DNA from: CAYVTD01 sp964454445 | Lineage (GTDB): Bacteria; Bacteroidota; Ignavibacteria; Kapaibacteriales; UBA2268 | Direction: 5' to 3' | NCBI GenBank assembly: GCA_964454445.1 | Contig: CAYVTD010000057.1 | Coordinates: 1 to 12,377 of the forward strand | Length of the DNA: 12,377 nt | Shown here: in pieces, positions 1-7,022 of the stretch | Layout: each line of letters starts with the position of its first letter | Position numbering within the stretch: position 1 is the stretch's first letter | Notes under the pieces: generated by a model | What the model saw: only the letters and a program-made list of their open reading frames with translations | Told to the model about the DNA's origin: nothing | Database searches by the model: none | Made by a program: the position numbers and the translations under genes

Positions 1-1
1 T

Positions 2-805
2 CAAGATTTCATCGAGTCTATGAGTGGCAAGCATGATTTTAATTACTTGCTAAATCTTTATCTCAGCTTCTTGCCTGTCTTGGGCAAAGCTACTGTAATA
101 ACGCTTGAAATATCGCTGCTTGCAATGCTCTTAGCCATAGTTTTCGGCTTGTTTATCGCTATTGTGAGAATGTACACTCCTGCTCCCTTCGCATTGCTAG
201 CTACGGGTTTTGTTGAAATTATTCGAGGTACTCCCTTATTAATACAACTATTATTTATTTATTATGCATTACCTACTACTATTGGAATTAAGCTTAATGA
301 ATTTGTTGCTGCTATTATTGGTTTAGGTTTAAATTATGCTGCTTATGAAGCTGAGAATTATCGAGCTGGCTTATTGGCTGTACCAAAAGGTCAAATGGAG
401 GCAGCGATTTCATTAGGTATGACAAAAGCTCAGGCATTAAAAAATGTTATTTTACCACAAGCAATTCGAATTGTTATACCTCCAATAACAAATGATTTTA
501 TCTCCTTATTAAAAGATTCTTCGCTTGTCTCGGTTATTGCCATGGTCGAGTTAACCAAGACATATAATCAACTTGCTTCCACATATTACGACTTCTTTGG
601 TACCGGAATATTAGTTGCTATAATTTATCTTTTAATTGGCTTGCCTTTTGTTAAATTAGCTAAATGGGCAGAACGGCATTTTTCAACAGATGCACGTGTG
701 AAATCGAAGGGCAAGAAAGCACCTTCTTATCTTTCTACTTTTATTTTTATCATTGGCATTTTTATGTTGTTTGCCATTATGCAAAACGTGTCGTTATTTA
801 AATAA
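2..805 (+). CDS. Polar amino acid ABC transporter permease (5' partial, probably SBP-permease fusion)
   Basis: Inner-membrane permease of the HisM/GlnP family, which moves polar amino acids inward with an ATPase and a binding protein. The EAA loop that docks the ATPase is visible (E127-A-A, G133, then ILPQA; numbered from the ATG at 20), as is the family segment RGTPLLIQLLFIYY near residues 70-83. About five membrane segments fit the family, followed by an unusual sixth hydrophobic stretch at the C-terminus (about 232-252). The frame is open from base 2 through the ATG at 20, with no clear Shine-Dalgarno there, so the true start is probably outside the window. The wording of the permease (GLGLNYAAYEAE, NDFISLLKDSSLVSV) resembles proteins in which a periplasmic binding domain precedes the permease; this is inference, because that domain would lie upstream. 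Family assignment is firm; substrate is not determinable. Confidence 0.9.
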   Translation, partial: QDFIESMSGKHDFNYLLNLYLSFLPVLGKATVITLEISLLAMLLAIVFGLFIAIVRMYTPAPFALLATGFVEIIRGTPLLIQLLFIYYALPTTIGIKLNEFVAAIIGLGLNYAAYEAENYRAGLLAVPKGQMEAAISLGMTKAQALKNVILPQAIRIVIPPITNDFISLLKDSSLVSVIAMVELTKTYNQLASTYYDFFGTGILVAIIYLLIGLPFVKLAKWAERHFSTDARVKSKGKKAPSYLSTFIFIIGIFMLFAIMQNVSLFK

Positions 806-882
806 ACATCTTAAAAATAATTGACTTAACTCGTTTACACAATAATCGTTTTTGTTTAAAATATACTTTTTGAGTACAAGCT

Positions 883-1704
883 ATGGATATTCAATCAACA
901 ACAAAACTAAACACTGGTAAAAAGATACCACTTCTTGGGCTGGGAGTCTATCTTAGCGAACCAGGCGAAGAAACACGAAAAGCCTGTGATTATGCCCTGG
1001 AAATTGGCTACAGGCATATTGATACTGCAGCGTTTTATCAAAACGAGCATGATGTCGGAGAATCTGTGCGGAGCAGCGCTATTAAAAGAGAAGAGGTTTT
1101 TATTACAACCAAGTTGTGGAATAAAGATCAGGGTTATGACTCTGCTTTAAAGGCTTTCGATAAGAGTTTGGCTAAGCTCAAGCTCGATTACGTCGATTTA
1201 TATCTAATTCATTGGCCTGTTGAAGGCATTAGGCATGATTCGTGGCGCGCTTTGGAAAGGATTTATCAAAGTGGTGGTGCCAAAGCCATAGGAGTCAGTA
1301 ATTACACCATAAGACATCTTGAAGAGCTGCTAGCCAGGACTCCAATTGTGCCTGCTGTAAACCAGGTCGAATTTAGCGTTTACTTGTATCAAAAAGAACT
1401 TCTAGATTTTTGTTCGAAAAATGGAATTATCCTTGAATCATATACTCCGTTGACAAGGGGTAAAAGGCTCAAAGATCCGAAATTAGTCAAAACTGCTGAA
1501 AAATATGGTAAAACTCCTGCACAGATACTTATACGCTGGGCTTTGCAGGCCGGAACAGTAGTTTTACCCAAATCAGTTCATTTCGAGCGCATCAAGCAAA
1601 ATGCAGACGTATTCGATTTCGAAATTAGCAAAGAAGATATGGTCTTGCTTGCTACTTTCAACGAAAACTATCGGGTAGCCTGGGATCCATCAAATATTAA
1701 ATAG
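883..1704 (+). CDS. Aldo/keto reductase (AKR5-like, NADPH-dependent)
   Basis: Complete 273-residue single-domain TIM-barrel oxidoreductase, expected to be cytosolic and to reduce aldehydes or ketones with NADPH. The full catalytic tetrad is present: D47 (in HIDTA), Y52 (FYQNE), K77 (TTKLW) and H110 (LIHWP). The family signatures GVSNY, NQVEFS and the C-terminal cofactor segment LPKS followed by R and N are also intact. Length and motifs resemble the 2,5-diketo-gluconate reductase/YvgN-like subgroup, but the substrate cannot be read from sequence. The ATG at 883 gives an N-terminus of normal length; no good Shine-Dalgarno precedes it. It lies 77 bases after the permease on the same strand and converges on the next gene with 5 bases between the stop codons. 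A transport link to the permease is not evident. Confidence 0.93.
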   Translation: MDIQSTTKLNTGKKIPLLGLGVYLSEPGEETRKACDYALEIGYRHIDTAAFYQNEHDVGESVRSSAIKREEVFITTKLWNKDQGYDSALKAFDKSLAKLKLDYVDLYLIHWPVEGIRHDSWRALERIYQSGGAKAIGVSNYTIRHLEELLARTPIVPAVNQVEFSVYLYQKELLDFCSKNGIILESYTPLTRGKRLKDPKLVKTAEKYGKTPAQILIRWALQAGTVVLPKSVHFERIKQNADVFDFEISKEDMVLLATFNENYRVAWDPSNIK

Positions 1705-1709
1705 GATTA

Positions 1710-2408
1710 TTATTTGTTTACTATAGCAGCAATTCTTTCCAGCATTTTTGCTTCAATGTAACCAGTTGAAATTTCGCCTTTTGCTATATCCCAGAAGTGA
1801 ACATGCGATGTAATATAGCCTTCAAAGCCGCTAATTTCGCCTTTAAGCTTAACAATAACGCTACCTTCGGGCAATTCGTCAACAATAAATCTGTATTGAT
1901 AGCGGGCATTATCCCAAACGGCTCCAGCGATAAAAGGCATTTTCACACTATATCGTTTTAAATAAACATCTGCGGAGTCCCTACCATCATAAATAATGCA
2001 AATATCTGAGCGGATCCTCCCTTGATAAAGACCTTCATCAGTTTGTTTGTAAGATTCGCGGTCTATCATACAGTTACATTGTCCAATGGCTTCTTTGACT
2101 GCATTCCAAACAACTTCAAATGGTTTTTGGAAAGAAATCTCGTATTTATCTTTAAAATAAATCATCTTGGGATCGACTTTCTTTTCATCTTCTTTACCCT
2201 CCCATTCATATTTTTTCTTTTGTTCCTGTTGTTCACCTGTTTGACTCTTTTCCTCCTCACTTTCCCACTCATATTTCTTTTTTTCTTCTTTAACAGGTTC
2301 TTGTTTGGAAGCAAGGTCGGAAAAAATGTTTAAATTTGCGCTAAAAGCAAGTGAGCTTGATAAAATGATAAGAATAAAAGAAATAAAAATACTTTTAAAT
2401 TTTTTCAT
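1710..2408 (-). CDS. Secreted protein of unknown function with repeated charged linker
   Basis: Not recognised. The chosen ATG at 2408 has a GGAGG five bases upstream and begins MKKFKS, giving a 232-residue protein; a longer form starting at 2441 would add 11 residues before the signal peptide and is less likely. Residues 1-24 form a typical signal peptide (Lys-rich start, Ile/Leu/Phe core, AFSA end). No lipobox cysteine is seen, so it is probably soluble in the periplasm. Residues about 35-80 are a Lys/Glu/Gln-rich linker holding KKKYEWE twice (43-49 and 64-70, period 21). Residues about 84-232 look like one alpha/beta domain starting with a pattern (PFEVVWNAVKEA) reminiscent of BamC- or DUF3568-like periplasmic proteins; this resemblance is weak and from memory. 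It lies 104 bases downstream of folP in the same direction and may have its own promoter. Confidence 0.82.
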   Translation of the reverse strand: MKKFKSIFISFILIILSSSLAFSANLNIFSDLASKQEPVKEEKKKYEWESEEEKSQTGEQQEQKKKYEWEGKEDEKKVDPKMIYFKDKYEISFQKPFEVVWNAVKEAIGQCNCMIDRESYKQTDEGLYQGRIRSDICIIYDGRDSADVYLKRYSVKMPFIAGAVWDNARYQYRFIVDELPEGSVIVKLKGEISGFEGYITSHVHFWDIAKGEISTGYIEAKMLERIAAIVNK

Positions 2409-2413
2409 GTCGT

Positions 2414-2418
2414 CCTCC
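2414..2418 (-). promoter_or_regulatory. Shine-Dalgarno deciding the start of the secreted protein
   Basis: GGAGG on the minus strand, followed by five bases and ATG at 2408. It is one of the strongest ribosome-binding sites in the window. It favours the MKKFKS start with its signal peptide over the in-frame ATG at 2441, which lies upstream of it. Confidence 0.75.
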
Positions 2419-2438
2419 AAAAAGCATTCAATAATTAA

Positions 2439-2471
2439 CAAAAATAATTATTTGAATATAAGACAAACAAA
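2439..2471 (-). promoter_or_regulatory. Candidate Bacteroidota-type promoter of the secreted protein
   Basis: On the minus strand TATTTTTG (2446 to 2439) matches the Bacteroidota -7 element TAnnTTTG exactly. Two overlapping TTTG candidates for the -33 element lie 17 or 21 bases upstream (2467-2464 and 2471-2468), while the usual spacing is about 19. The distance to the start codon, about 30 bases, is reasonable. Such short motifs are common by chance in AT-rich DNA, so this is tentative. Confidence 0.3.
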
Positions 2472-2512
2472 GAAGAAATGCAACTAGAATTTGTAATAAT
2501 TTTGCGTTTTTT

Positions 2513-3307
2513 TTATTTTAGTGCGGAAAAGAGTGTTTTTAACAAGGAAATCAACTTCACATTGTGTACGCGAATGAAATCAATTTTTTTGCTTAGAAGT
2601 AAAGCGTGGAGAAGTGCAGTAGCAATGTCCCGTTCTTGTGGTTTTTCTATTCCGGTTAGATGTCCCAGAAATGCTTTTCTCGATATGCCAAGCATTATCG
2701 GTACATCTAAATTGGAAAAAATATCGATATTCTTTAAAACCTCTATGTTATGTTCATAAGTTTTTCCAAAACCGATGCCCGGGTCTGCTATGATAGTTGT
2801 AACACCATAGTTCTTTGCTATTTCGATTTTTCGTTTTAATTCATTATAAATATCTTCCACGACATTGATGTATTGAGGATTATTCTGCATTTCTTTAGGA
2901 GTGCCTTGTTTGTGCATTAGCACTAATGGGATATTCCAATCGGCGGCTAAGCCTGCGAGCCTCGAATCGTTGTCGAGAGCGCTAATGTCGTTGATCATTT
3001 TTGCCCCCTGTTTAACTGCTTCGAGAGCAACATTGTATTTTGATGTATCTATGGATATTAGCAGCTCAGGAATTATCGATTTTAGTTTGTGGATGACTGG
3101 AATTACGCGATCAAGCTCTTGTTGTTCGCTAACAGAATTGGAACCAGGTTTCGTCGATTCTCCACCAATATCAATAATATCAGCACCGCCATTATGCAGG
3201 GAAATGCCCTGTTCTACTGCTATTGTTGTATCAAGGAAACACCCACCGTCAGAAAAAGAATCAGGAGTTATGTTCAGAACTCCCACTATTTTTGGAAAAT
3301 CTCTCAT
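2513..3307 (-). CDS. folP: Dihydropteroate synthase
   Basis: Condenses 6-hydroxymethyl-dihydropterin pyrophosphate with p-aminobenzoate to dihydropteroate in folate synthesis; cytosolic, and the target class of sulfonamides. It is a complete 264-residue TIM barrel with every family block in order: GVLNITPDSFSDGG (9-22), DIGGESTKPGS (46-56), SIDTSK (85-90, with D87), IND (105-107), LMHKQG, DPGIGFGK (175-182), the SRK of GISRKAFLG (K211) and RVHNV with H248. In loop 2 the usual STRPG reads STKPG (K53), a conservative change. The ATG at 3307 gives the expected N-terminus; no Shine-Dalgarno is obvious. The gene starts 46 bases after the acyl-CoA synthetase stop on the same strand, so co-transcription is likely. 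Other folate genes are not in the window. Confidence 0.96.
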   Translation of the reverse strand: MRDFPKIVGVLNITPDSFSDGGCFLDTTIAVEQGISLHNGGADIIDIGGESTKPGSNSVSEQQELDRVIPVIHKLKSIIPELLISIDTSKYNVALEAVKQGAKMINDISALDNDSRLAGLAADWNIPLVLMHKQGTPKEMQNNPQYINVVEDIYNELKRKIEIAKNYGVTTIIADPGIGFGKTYEHNIEVLKNIDIFSNLDVPIMLGISRKAFLGHLTGIEKPQERDIATALLHALLLSKKIDFIRVHNVKLISLLKTLFSALK

Positions 3308-3353
3308 TTATATTTTTAAATTTTATTGATTATATTGAAAAAAAAGTATTATG

Positions 3354-5159
3354 TTAACTCAAATTATACATTTCTTCAATTAAGTAATTGTACTTTCTTT
3401 CAACAACATGCCTGCGAATGCTCATCTTTGGAGTAAGTTCGCCGTTTTCCACTGAAAAAGGTTGTGATAAAAGCTTGAATTTGCGGACGCGCTCGTATTT
3501 GGCAAGATCTTTTTGTAATCTATCCAAATCGAGTTTTATTGCTTGGATTATTTTGGGATTAGAAATTAGCTGAGTTTCATTTTCATATTCAATTTCAAAT
3601 AATTCAGCTATCGACTTAAGATGCTCGAAATTTGGAGTAATAAGAGCAGTACAGAATTCTCTCCTGTCACCGATTAGCAGCACATGCTCGACAAAAGCGC
3701 TAGCGCTTAAAATGTTCTCAATGGGCTGTGGAGCAACATTTTTACCTCCACTCGTTACGATGATATCTTTTTTTCTATCTGTAATTTTAATATTGTTTTT
3801 TTCTGTGAAAATACCTACATCTCCGGTGTAAAGCCAGCCATCTTTATCGATTGCTTTTTCAGTGGATAGAGGGTCGTTCCAATAGCCAACCATAACATTA
3901 GGCCCTCTTACGAGCAATTCTCCATCTTCAGCAATTCTGACTTCCACGCCATCAAGGGGGAGACCAATTGTACCAATTTCAAAATTGTTTTCGCGAGTAA
4001 CTGCAACAACAGGCGAAGCCTCAGTAAGCCCATATCCCTCTATTATCATTACACCGGCAGCAAGAAAAAACTCGGCAACATCGGGGGAAAGAGCTGCTCC
4101 ACCGGAGACAAATTTTTTAAGTCGCCCTCCGGTTTTTTCTCGTATCTTGGAAAATACGAGTTTATCTGCAATATTATATTGCAATTTTAAGGCGATAGGT
4201 TCTTTTCCTGCAATTTTGTGTTTTATATATGATTTGCCGACAGCGACAGCCCAATGAAATATCTTTTGCTTTACGGGTTTTTCTCTTTCGATATTATGAT
4301 ATATTTTCTTTTTTATTGTCTCTAACAATCTAGGGACAGTAGTCATTATCGTCGGTTTAACTTCCAGAATATTAGTTCCAACTGTTTCTATTGCTTCGGC
4401 GATAGCCACAGTAGCACCGACTGAGAAAAATGCGTAATAACCCGTTGTACGTTCATAAGAATGACACCATGGAAGAAATGAAAGCAATGTATCGTTTTCA
4501 TCGAAATGAATTATATTATAACATGCAATAACATTAGAAATGATATTATTGTGAGAGAGCATCACACCCTTGGGATTGCCCGTTGTGCCGCTAGTGTAAA
4601 TAATTGTTAAAAGGTCACCTGAATTAACTTTTTTTGCATATTTCTTAAAAATTCTAATACAATCTTCCAGCGATTTAAGCTCTTCGCTTCTTTTCATCAG
4701 CGACGAATAAGACTTGACCATAATCAGTTCAGAGTCATACTTATCGTTTAACACTATAATATGCCTTATGGAAGGGATGTTGTCCTTGACTTCGAGAAGT
4801 TTTTTTAATTGAAAGTCGTTAGAGACAACAATTACAGACGCTTCGCAATCGTTGAAAACAAATTCTAATTGTTTTGATGTTAGTGTGGGGAAGACAGGCA
4901 CATTAATGGCACCTAAAGAAGTCAAGGCAAAATCGACGATCATCCACTCTAATCGATTTTCTGAAATAATACCAACTCTATCGCCTGAATGAATGCCTAA
5001 ATCAATAAAAGCAACTGTAAGCCGAGCCGCCATTTCGAGCAATTCCTGATGTTTTATTCCTACATATTGACCGTCTTTTTTGTGAAGAATTGCCGGTTTT
5101 TGGTTGGCAGAGCGTTCGCAAACAGAAAGGAACATTTCTGGTACTGTTGAAAAACCCAT
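3354..5159 (-). CDS. Long-chain acyl-CoA synthetase, AMP-forming (COG1022 type)
   Basis: Activates fatty acids to acyl-CoA through an acyl-adenylate; member of the ANL superfamily. The 601-residue length and the N-terminal wording (SENRLEWMIVDFAL, then INVPVFPTLT) fit the FAA1-like COG1022 group. Core motifs are all present: the phosphate-binding loop YTSGTTGNPKG (about 188-200), EGYGLTEASP (about 372-382), WLYTGD (about 438-445) and the hinge region DRKKDIIVTSGGK (about 457-470), which contains the lysine-bearing segment. Near residue 230 FLPWCHSYERT matches the acyl-pocket region of long-chain enzymes. There is no signal peptide, so the protein is cytosolic or peripheral on the membrane. 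The ATG at 5159 is preceded by GGGA about eight bases upstream. It is the first gene of the leftward set, transcribed divergently from dnaB. The fadD name is avoided because chain-length preference is not visible. Confidence 0.94.
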   Translation of the reverse strand: MGFSTVPEMFLSVCERSANQKPAILHKKDGQYVGIKHQELLEMAARLTVAFIDLGIHSGDRVGIISENRLEWMIVDFALTSLGAINVPVFPTLTSKQLEFVFNDCEASVIVVSNDFQLKKLLEVKDNIPSIRHIIVLNDKYDSELIMVKSYSSLMKRSEELKSLEDCIRIFKKYAKKVNSGDLLTIIYTSGTTGNPKGVMLSHNNIISNVIACYNIIHFDENDTLLSFLPWCHSYERTTGYYAFFSVGATVAIAEAIETVGTNILEVKPTIMTTVPRLLETIKKKIYHNIEREKPVKQKIFHWAVAVGKSYIKHKIAGKEPIALKLQYNIADKLVFSKIREKTGGRLKKFVSGGAALSPDVAEFFLAAGVMIIEGYGLTEASPVVAVTRENNFEIGTIGLPLDGVEVRIAEDGELLVRGPNVMVGYWNDPLSTEKAIDKDGWLYTGDVGIFTEKNNIKITDRKKDIIVTSGGKNVAPQPIENILSASAFVEHVLLIGDRREFCTALITPNFEHLKSIAELFEIEYENETQLISNPKIIQAIKLDLDRLQKDLAKYERVRKFKLLSQPFSVENGELTPKMSIRRHVVERKYNYLIEEMYNLS

Positions 5160-5449
5160 TTTTTTTTCCCAATTAATACTAAAACTTATACTAAACGTAA
5201 TTACAATTTAAAGAATTATTAAATTAAACAAAAATTTTTTATTTATTAGCTATTTTTTTTAGTATAAAAAAATTTTTCTTTTGTATTCATTCAAAAAATT
5301 AACAATTATCAACAATTAAACCGCTGAATTTATCGATGTTTGAGAAGTTTTCCACAAAATTTTCCACAATCGCTGTTGAGATTATGTAGATTATTTTTTT
5401 CTGAAAATTATTACGAATAAGTTATTTTTACAATTTCTTATTTTAATAG
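5160..5449. other. Divergent AT-rich intergenic region upstream of dnaB
   Basis: About 290 bases separate the leftward acyl-CoA synthetase from the rightward dnaB. The left two thirds (about 5165-5300) is almost pure A/T with long A and T runs. The part from 5306 to 5368 holds three DnaA-box-like sequences. No open reading frame, tRNA or clear terminator is seen. It must hold the promoters of both flanking genes, but I could not single out a convincing -35/-10 pair. Confidence 0.7.
5306..5368 (+). promoter_or_regulatory. Cluster of three DnaA-box-like sequences
   Basis: TTATCAACA at 5306-5314 differs from the consensus TTATCCACA at one position. TTTTCCACA occurs at 5348-5356 and again at 5360-5368, each also one mismatch from consensus, forming a 12-base tandem repeat. 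All three point the same way and lie between an AT-rich stretch and the dnaB start. DnaA boxes act in origin unwinding and in promoter control; which applies here cannot be decided from this window. Confidence 0.5.
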
Positions 5450-5464
5450 TTGATTGTAAGGAAA

Positions 5465-6964
5465 ATGATAAAAGAAACCAAAATTGATAGTCAAGATAGT
5501 GTTGAATACATTTCTGGCAAGCAAAAACAAGCTCAAGCTTCCGAATTTCGTAAAAATGTAACACTCGAAGTGCTTGGCAGCAGAGTGCCTCCTCATTCCG
5601 AAGATGCCGAGATAGCTGTCCTCGGTGCTTTAATGATGGACAATAAGGCTATTTCTAAGGTGCTTGAAAGTCTCGATGAAGAGAGTTTTTACGATGCCAG
5701 ACACCGCACTTTGTTTAAAACAATCATCTCGATGTTCGATAAAAACATTACTATCGACATTGTTACTCTGAGCGAAGAGTTATATCGCAACAAACTGCTC
5801 GATGCCGTCGGTGGAACATATTATTTAACTGAAATTGATGCTCGAACCCCAACCGCCGCCAATGTTGATTATTATGCCAAGATAGTGCAAGAGCGAGCTT
5901 TAAAAAGAAAACTAATAGAAACAGCAGGACAAATCCTCGATAGGAGCTATGACGATGCTACCGATGCTTTGGAAGAAATTGATGCTGCCGAGCAAGCGAT
6001 TTTTCGAATAGCAGACAAAAGATATCAGCGTGGATACAGCACTATTAAAAAAGTAACAGAAAAGGCAGTTGGTTTATTGCAACAAATTGCTGAAAGAGAT
6101 TATAAAGCGATGACAGGAATTCCAACAGGTTATCGTAAGTTAGACGAAATCTTGGGCGGTTTGCAGAACTCTGATCTAATTATTCTTGCAGGAAGACCAT
6201 CAATGGGGAAGACCGCTCTGGCGCTTTCAATTGCTCGCAATATAGCTGTCGATGAAAAGCAGTATGTCGCATTTTTTTCGATTGAAATGTCTGCCGTTTC
6301 GCTTGCAATGCGTCTTATTAGCAACGAAGCCGAGATTAATGCTCACGATATAAGAACTGGAAATATCACAGACAAACACATGAAAAAAATTATTAGCAAT
6401 TTGGATAATATTTACCTTTCACCGATGATTATCGACGACAGTCCCACGCTCACAATGATGGAATTTCGCTCTAAATGCCGCCGCTTGAAAGCCGAATACG
6501 ACATAAAAGTTGTGTTCCTCGATTATTTGCAATTAGTCTCATCGCCAAAAGCTGAATCAAGAGAAAGAGAAATCTCTATTATTTCATCTTCGCTAAAGCA
6601 AGTGGCTAAGGAACTTGATATTCCAATCGTTGCTCTTGCTCAGTTGAACCGTTCCGTTGAATCTCGCGGCGACAAAAGACCTTTATTATCAGATTTGAGG
6701 GAATCTGGTAGTATCGAGCAAGACGCTGACGTTGTTATGTTTGTGAACAGGCCTGAGTTTTATAGTATTAAAAACTATGAAGATGGTATGCAAACAGAAG
6801 GAACTGCAGAAATTATTGTTGGAAAGCAAAGAAACGGGCCAATAGGCACTGCTCGACTTGCATTCAAGAAAGATTTCGCCCGTTTTGAAAATCTTGCCTT
6901 CGGATTTGAAGAACCTCCCGACGCTTTCGGAGGTTCGGAAGCTGATGCAGAAAAGACTTTTTAA
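5465..6964 (+). CDS. dnaB: Replicative DNA helicase
   Basis: Hexameric helicase that unwinds DNA at the replication fork and partners with primase and the polymerase holoenzyme. From the ATG at 5465 it is 499 residues, close to the family norm. After a non-conserved N-terminal tail of about 45 residues comes the primase-interacting N-domain (VPPHSEDAEIAVLGALM), a linker, then the RecA-like domain with Walker A GRPSMGKT (243-250), Walker B VVFLDYLQL (about 348-356), ALAQLNRSVE and the arginine-finger region LSDLRESGSIEQDADVVMF. No intein interrupts the usual insertion sites. An in-frame TTG at 5450 would add five residues; ATG is preferred, though the nearby AAGGA sits only two bases from it, so the start is not certain. 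The upstream region carries DnaA-box-like sequences; the next gene follows after 58 bases. Confidence 0.96.
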   Translation: MIKETKIDSQDSVEYISGKQKQAQASEFRKNVTLEVLGSRVPPHSEDAEIAVLGALMMDNKAISKVLESLDEESFYDARHRTLFKTIISMFDKNITIDIVTLSEELYRNKLLDAVGGTYYLTEIDARTPTAANVDYYAKIVQERALKRKLIETAGQILDRSYDDATDALEEIDAAEQAIFRIADKRYQRGYSTIKKVTEKAVGLLQQIAERDYKAMTGIPTGYRKLDEILGGLQNSDLIILAGRPSMGKTALALSIARNIAVDEKQYVAFFSIEMSAVSLAMRLISNEAEINAHDIRTGNITDKHMKKIISNLDNIYLSPMIIDDSPTLTMMEFRSKCRRLKAEYDIKVVFLDYLQLVSSPKAESREREISIISSSLKQVAKELDIPIVALAQLNRSVESRGDKRPLLSDLRESGSIEQDADVVMFVNRPEFYSIKNYEDGMQTEGTAEIIVGKQRNGPIGTARLAFKKDFARFENLAFGFEEPPDAFGGSEADAEKTF

Positions 6965-7022
6965 AAATAAATAAATTAATTAAAAAATCATTTTAAGGTT
7001 TTAATACATTTTTAGACAAAAT

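Noticed and set aside
821..867. TTGACT and TATACT before the aldo/keto reductase as a promoter
   Set aside because: The two elements are 35 bases apart, far beyond a usable spacing; the alternative TTTACA is 22 bases from TATACT, also too far.
2022..2333. Rightward frame rich in Phe and Leu, looking like a small membrane protein
   Set aside because: It is the antisense reading of the Lys/Glu-rich linker of the secreted protein; the poly-pyrimidine strand makes Phe/Leu codons automatically, and it has no ribosome-binding site.
2305..2487. Small rightward frame across the start of the secreted protein
   Set aside because: It reads through the signal-peptide codons and the promoter/ribosome-binding region on the opposite strand, and resembles no protein.
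2901..3329. 142-residue rightward frame opposite folP
   Set aside because: It lies entirely over the highly conserved folP coding sequence and shows no domain of its own.
5465..6964. Intein within dnaB
   Set aside because: The Walker A loop and the later conserved blocks are continuous and the protein has normal length.
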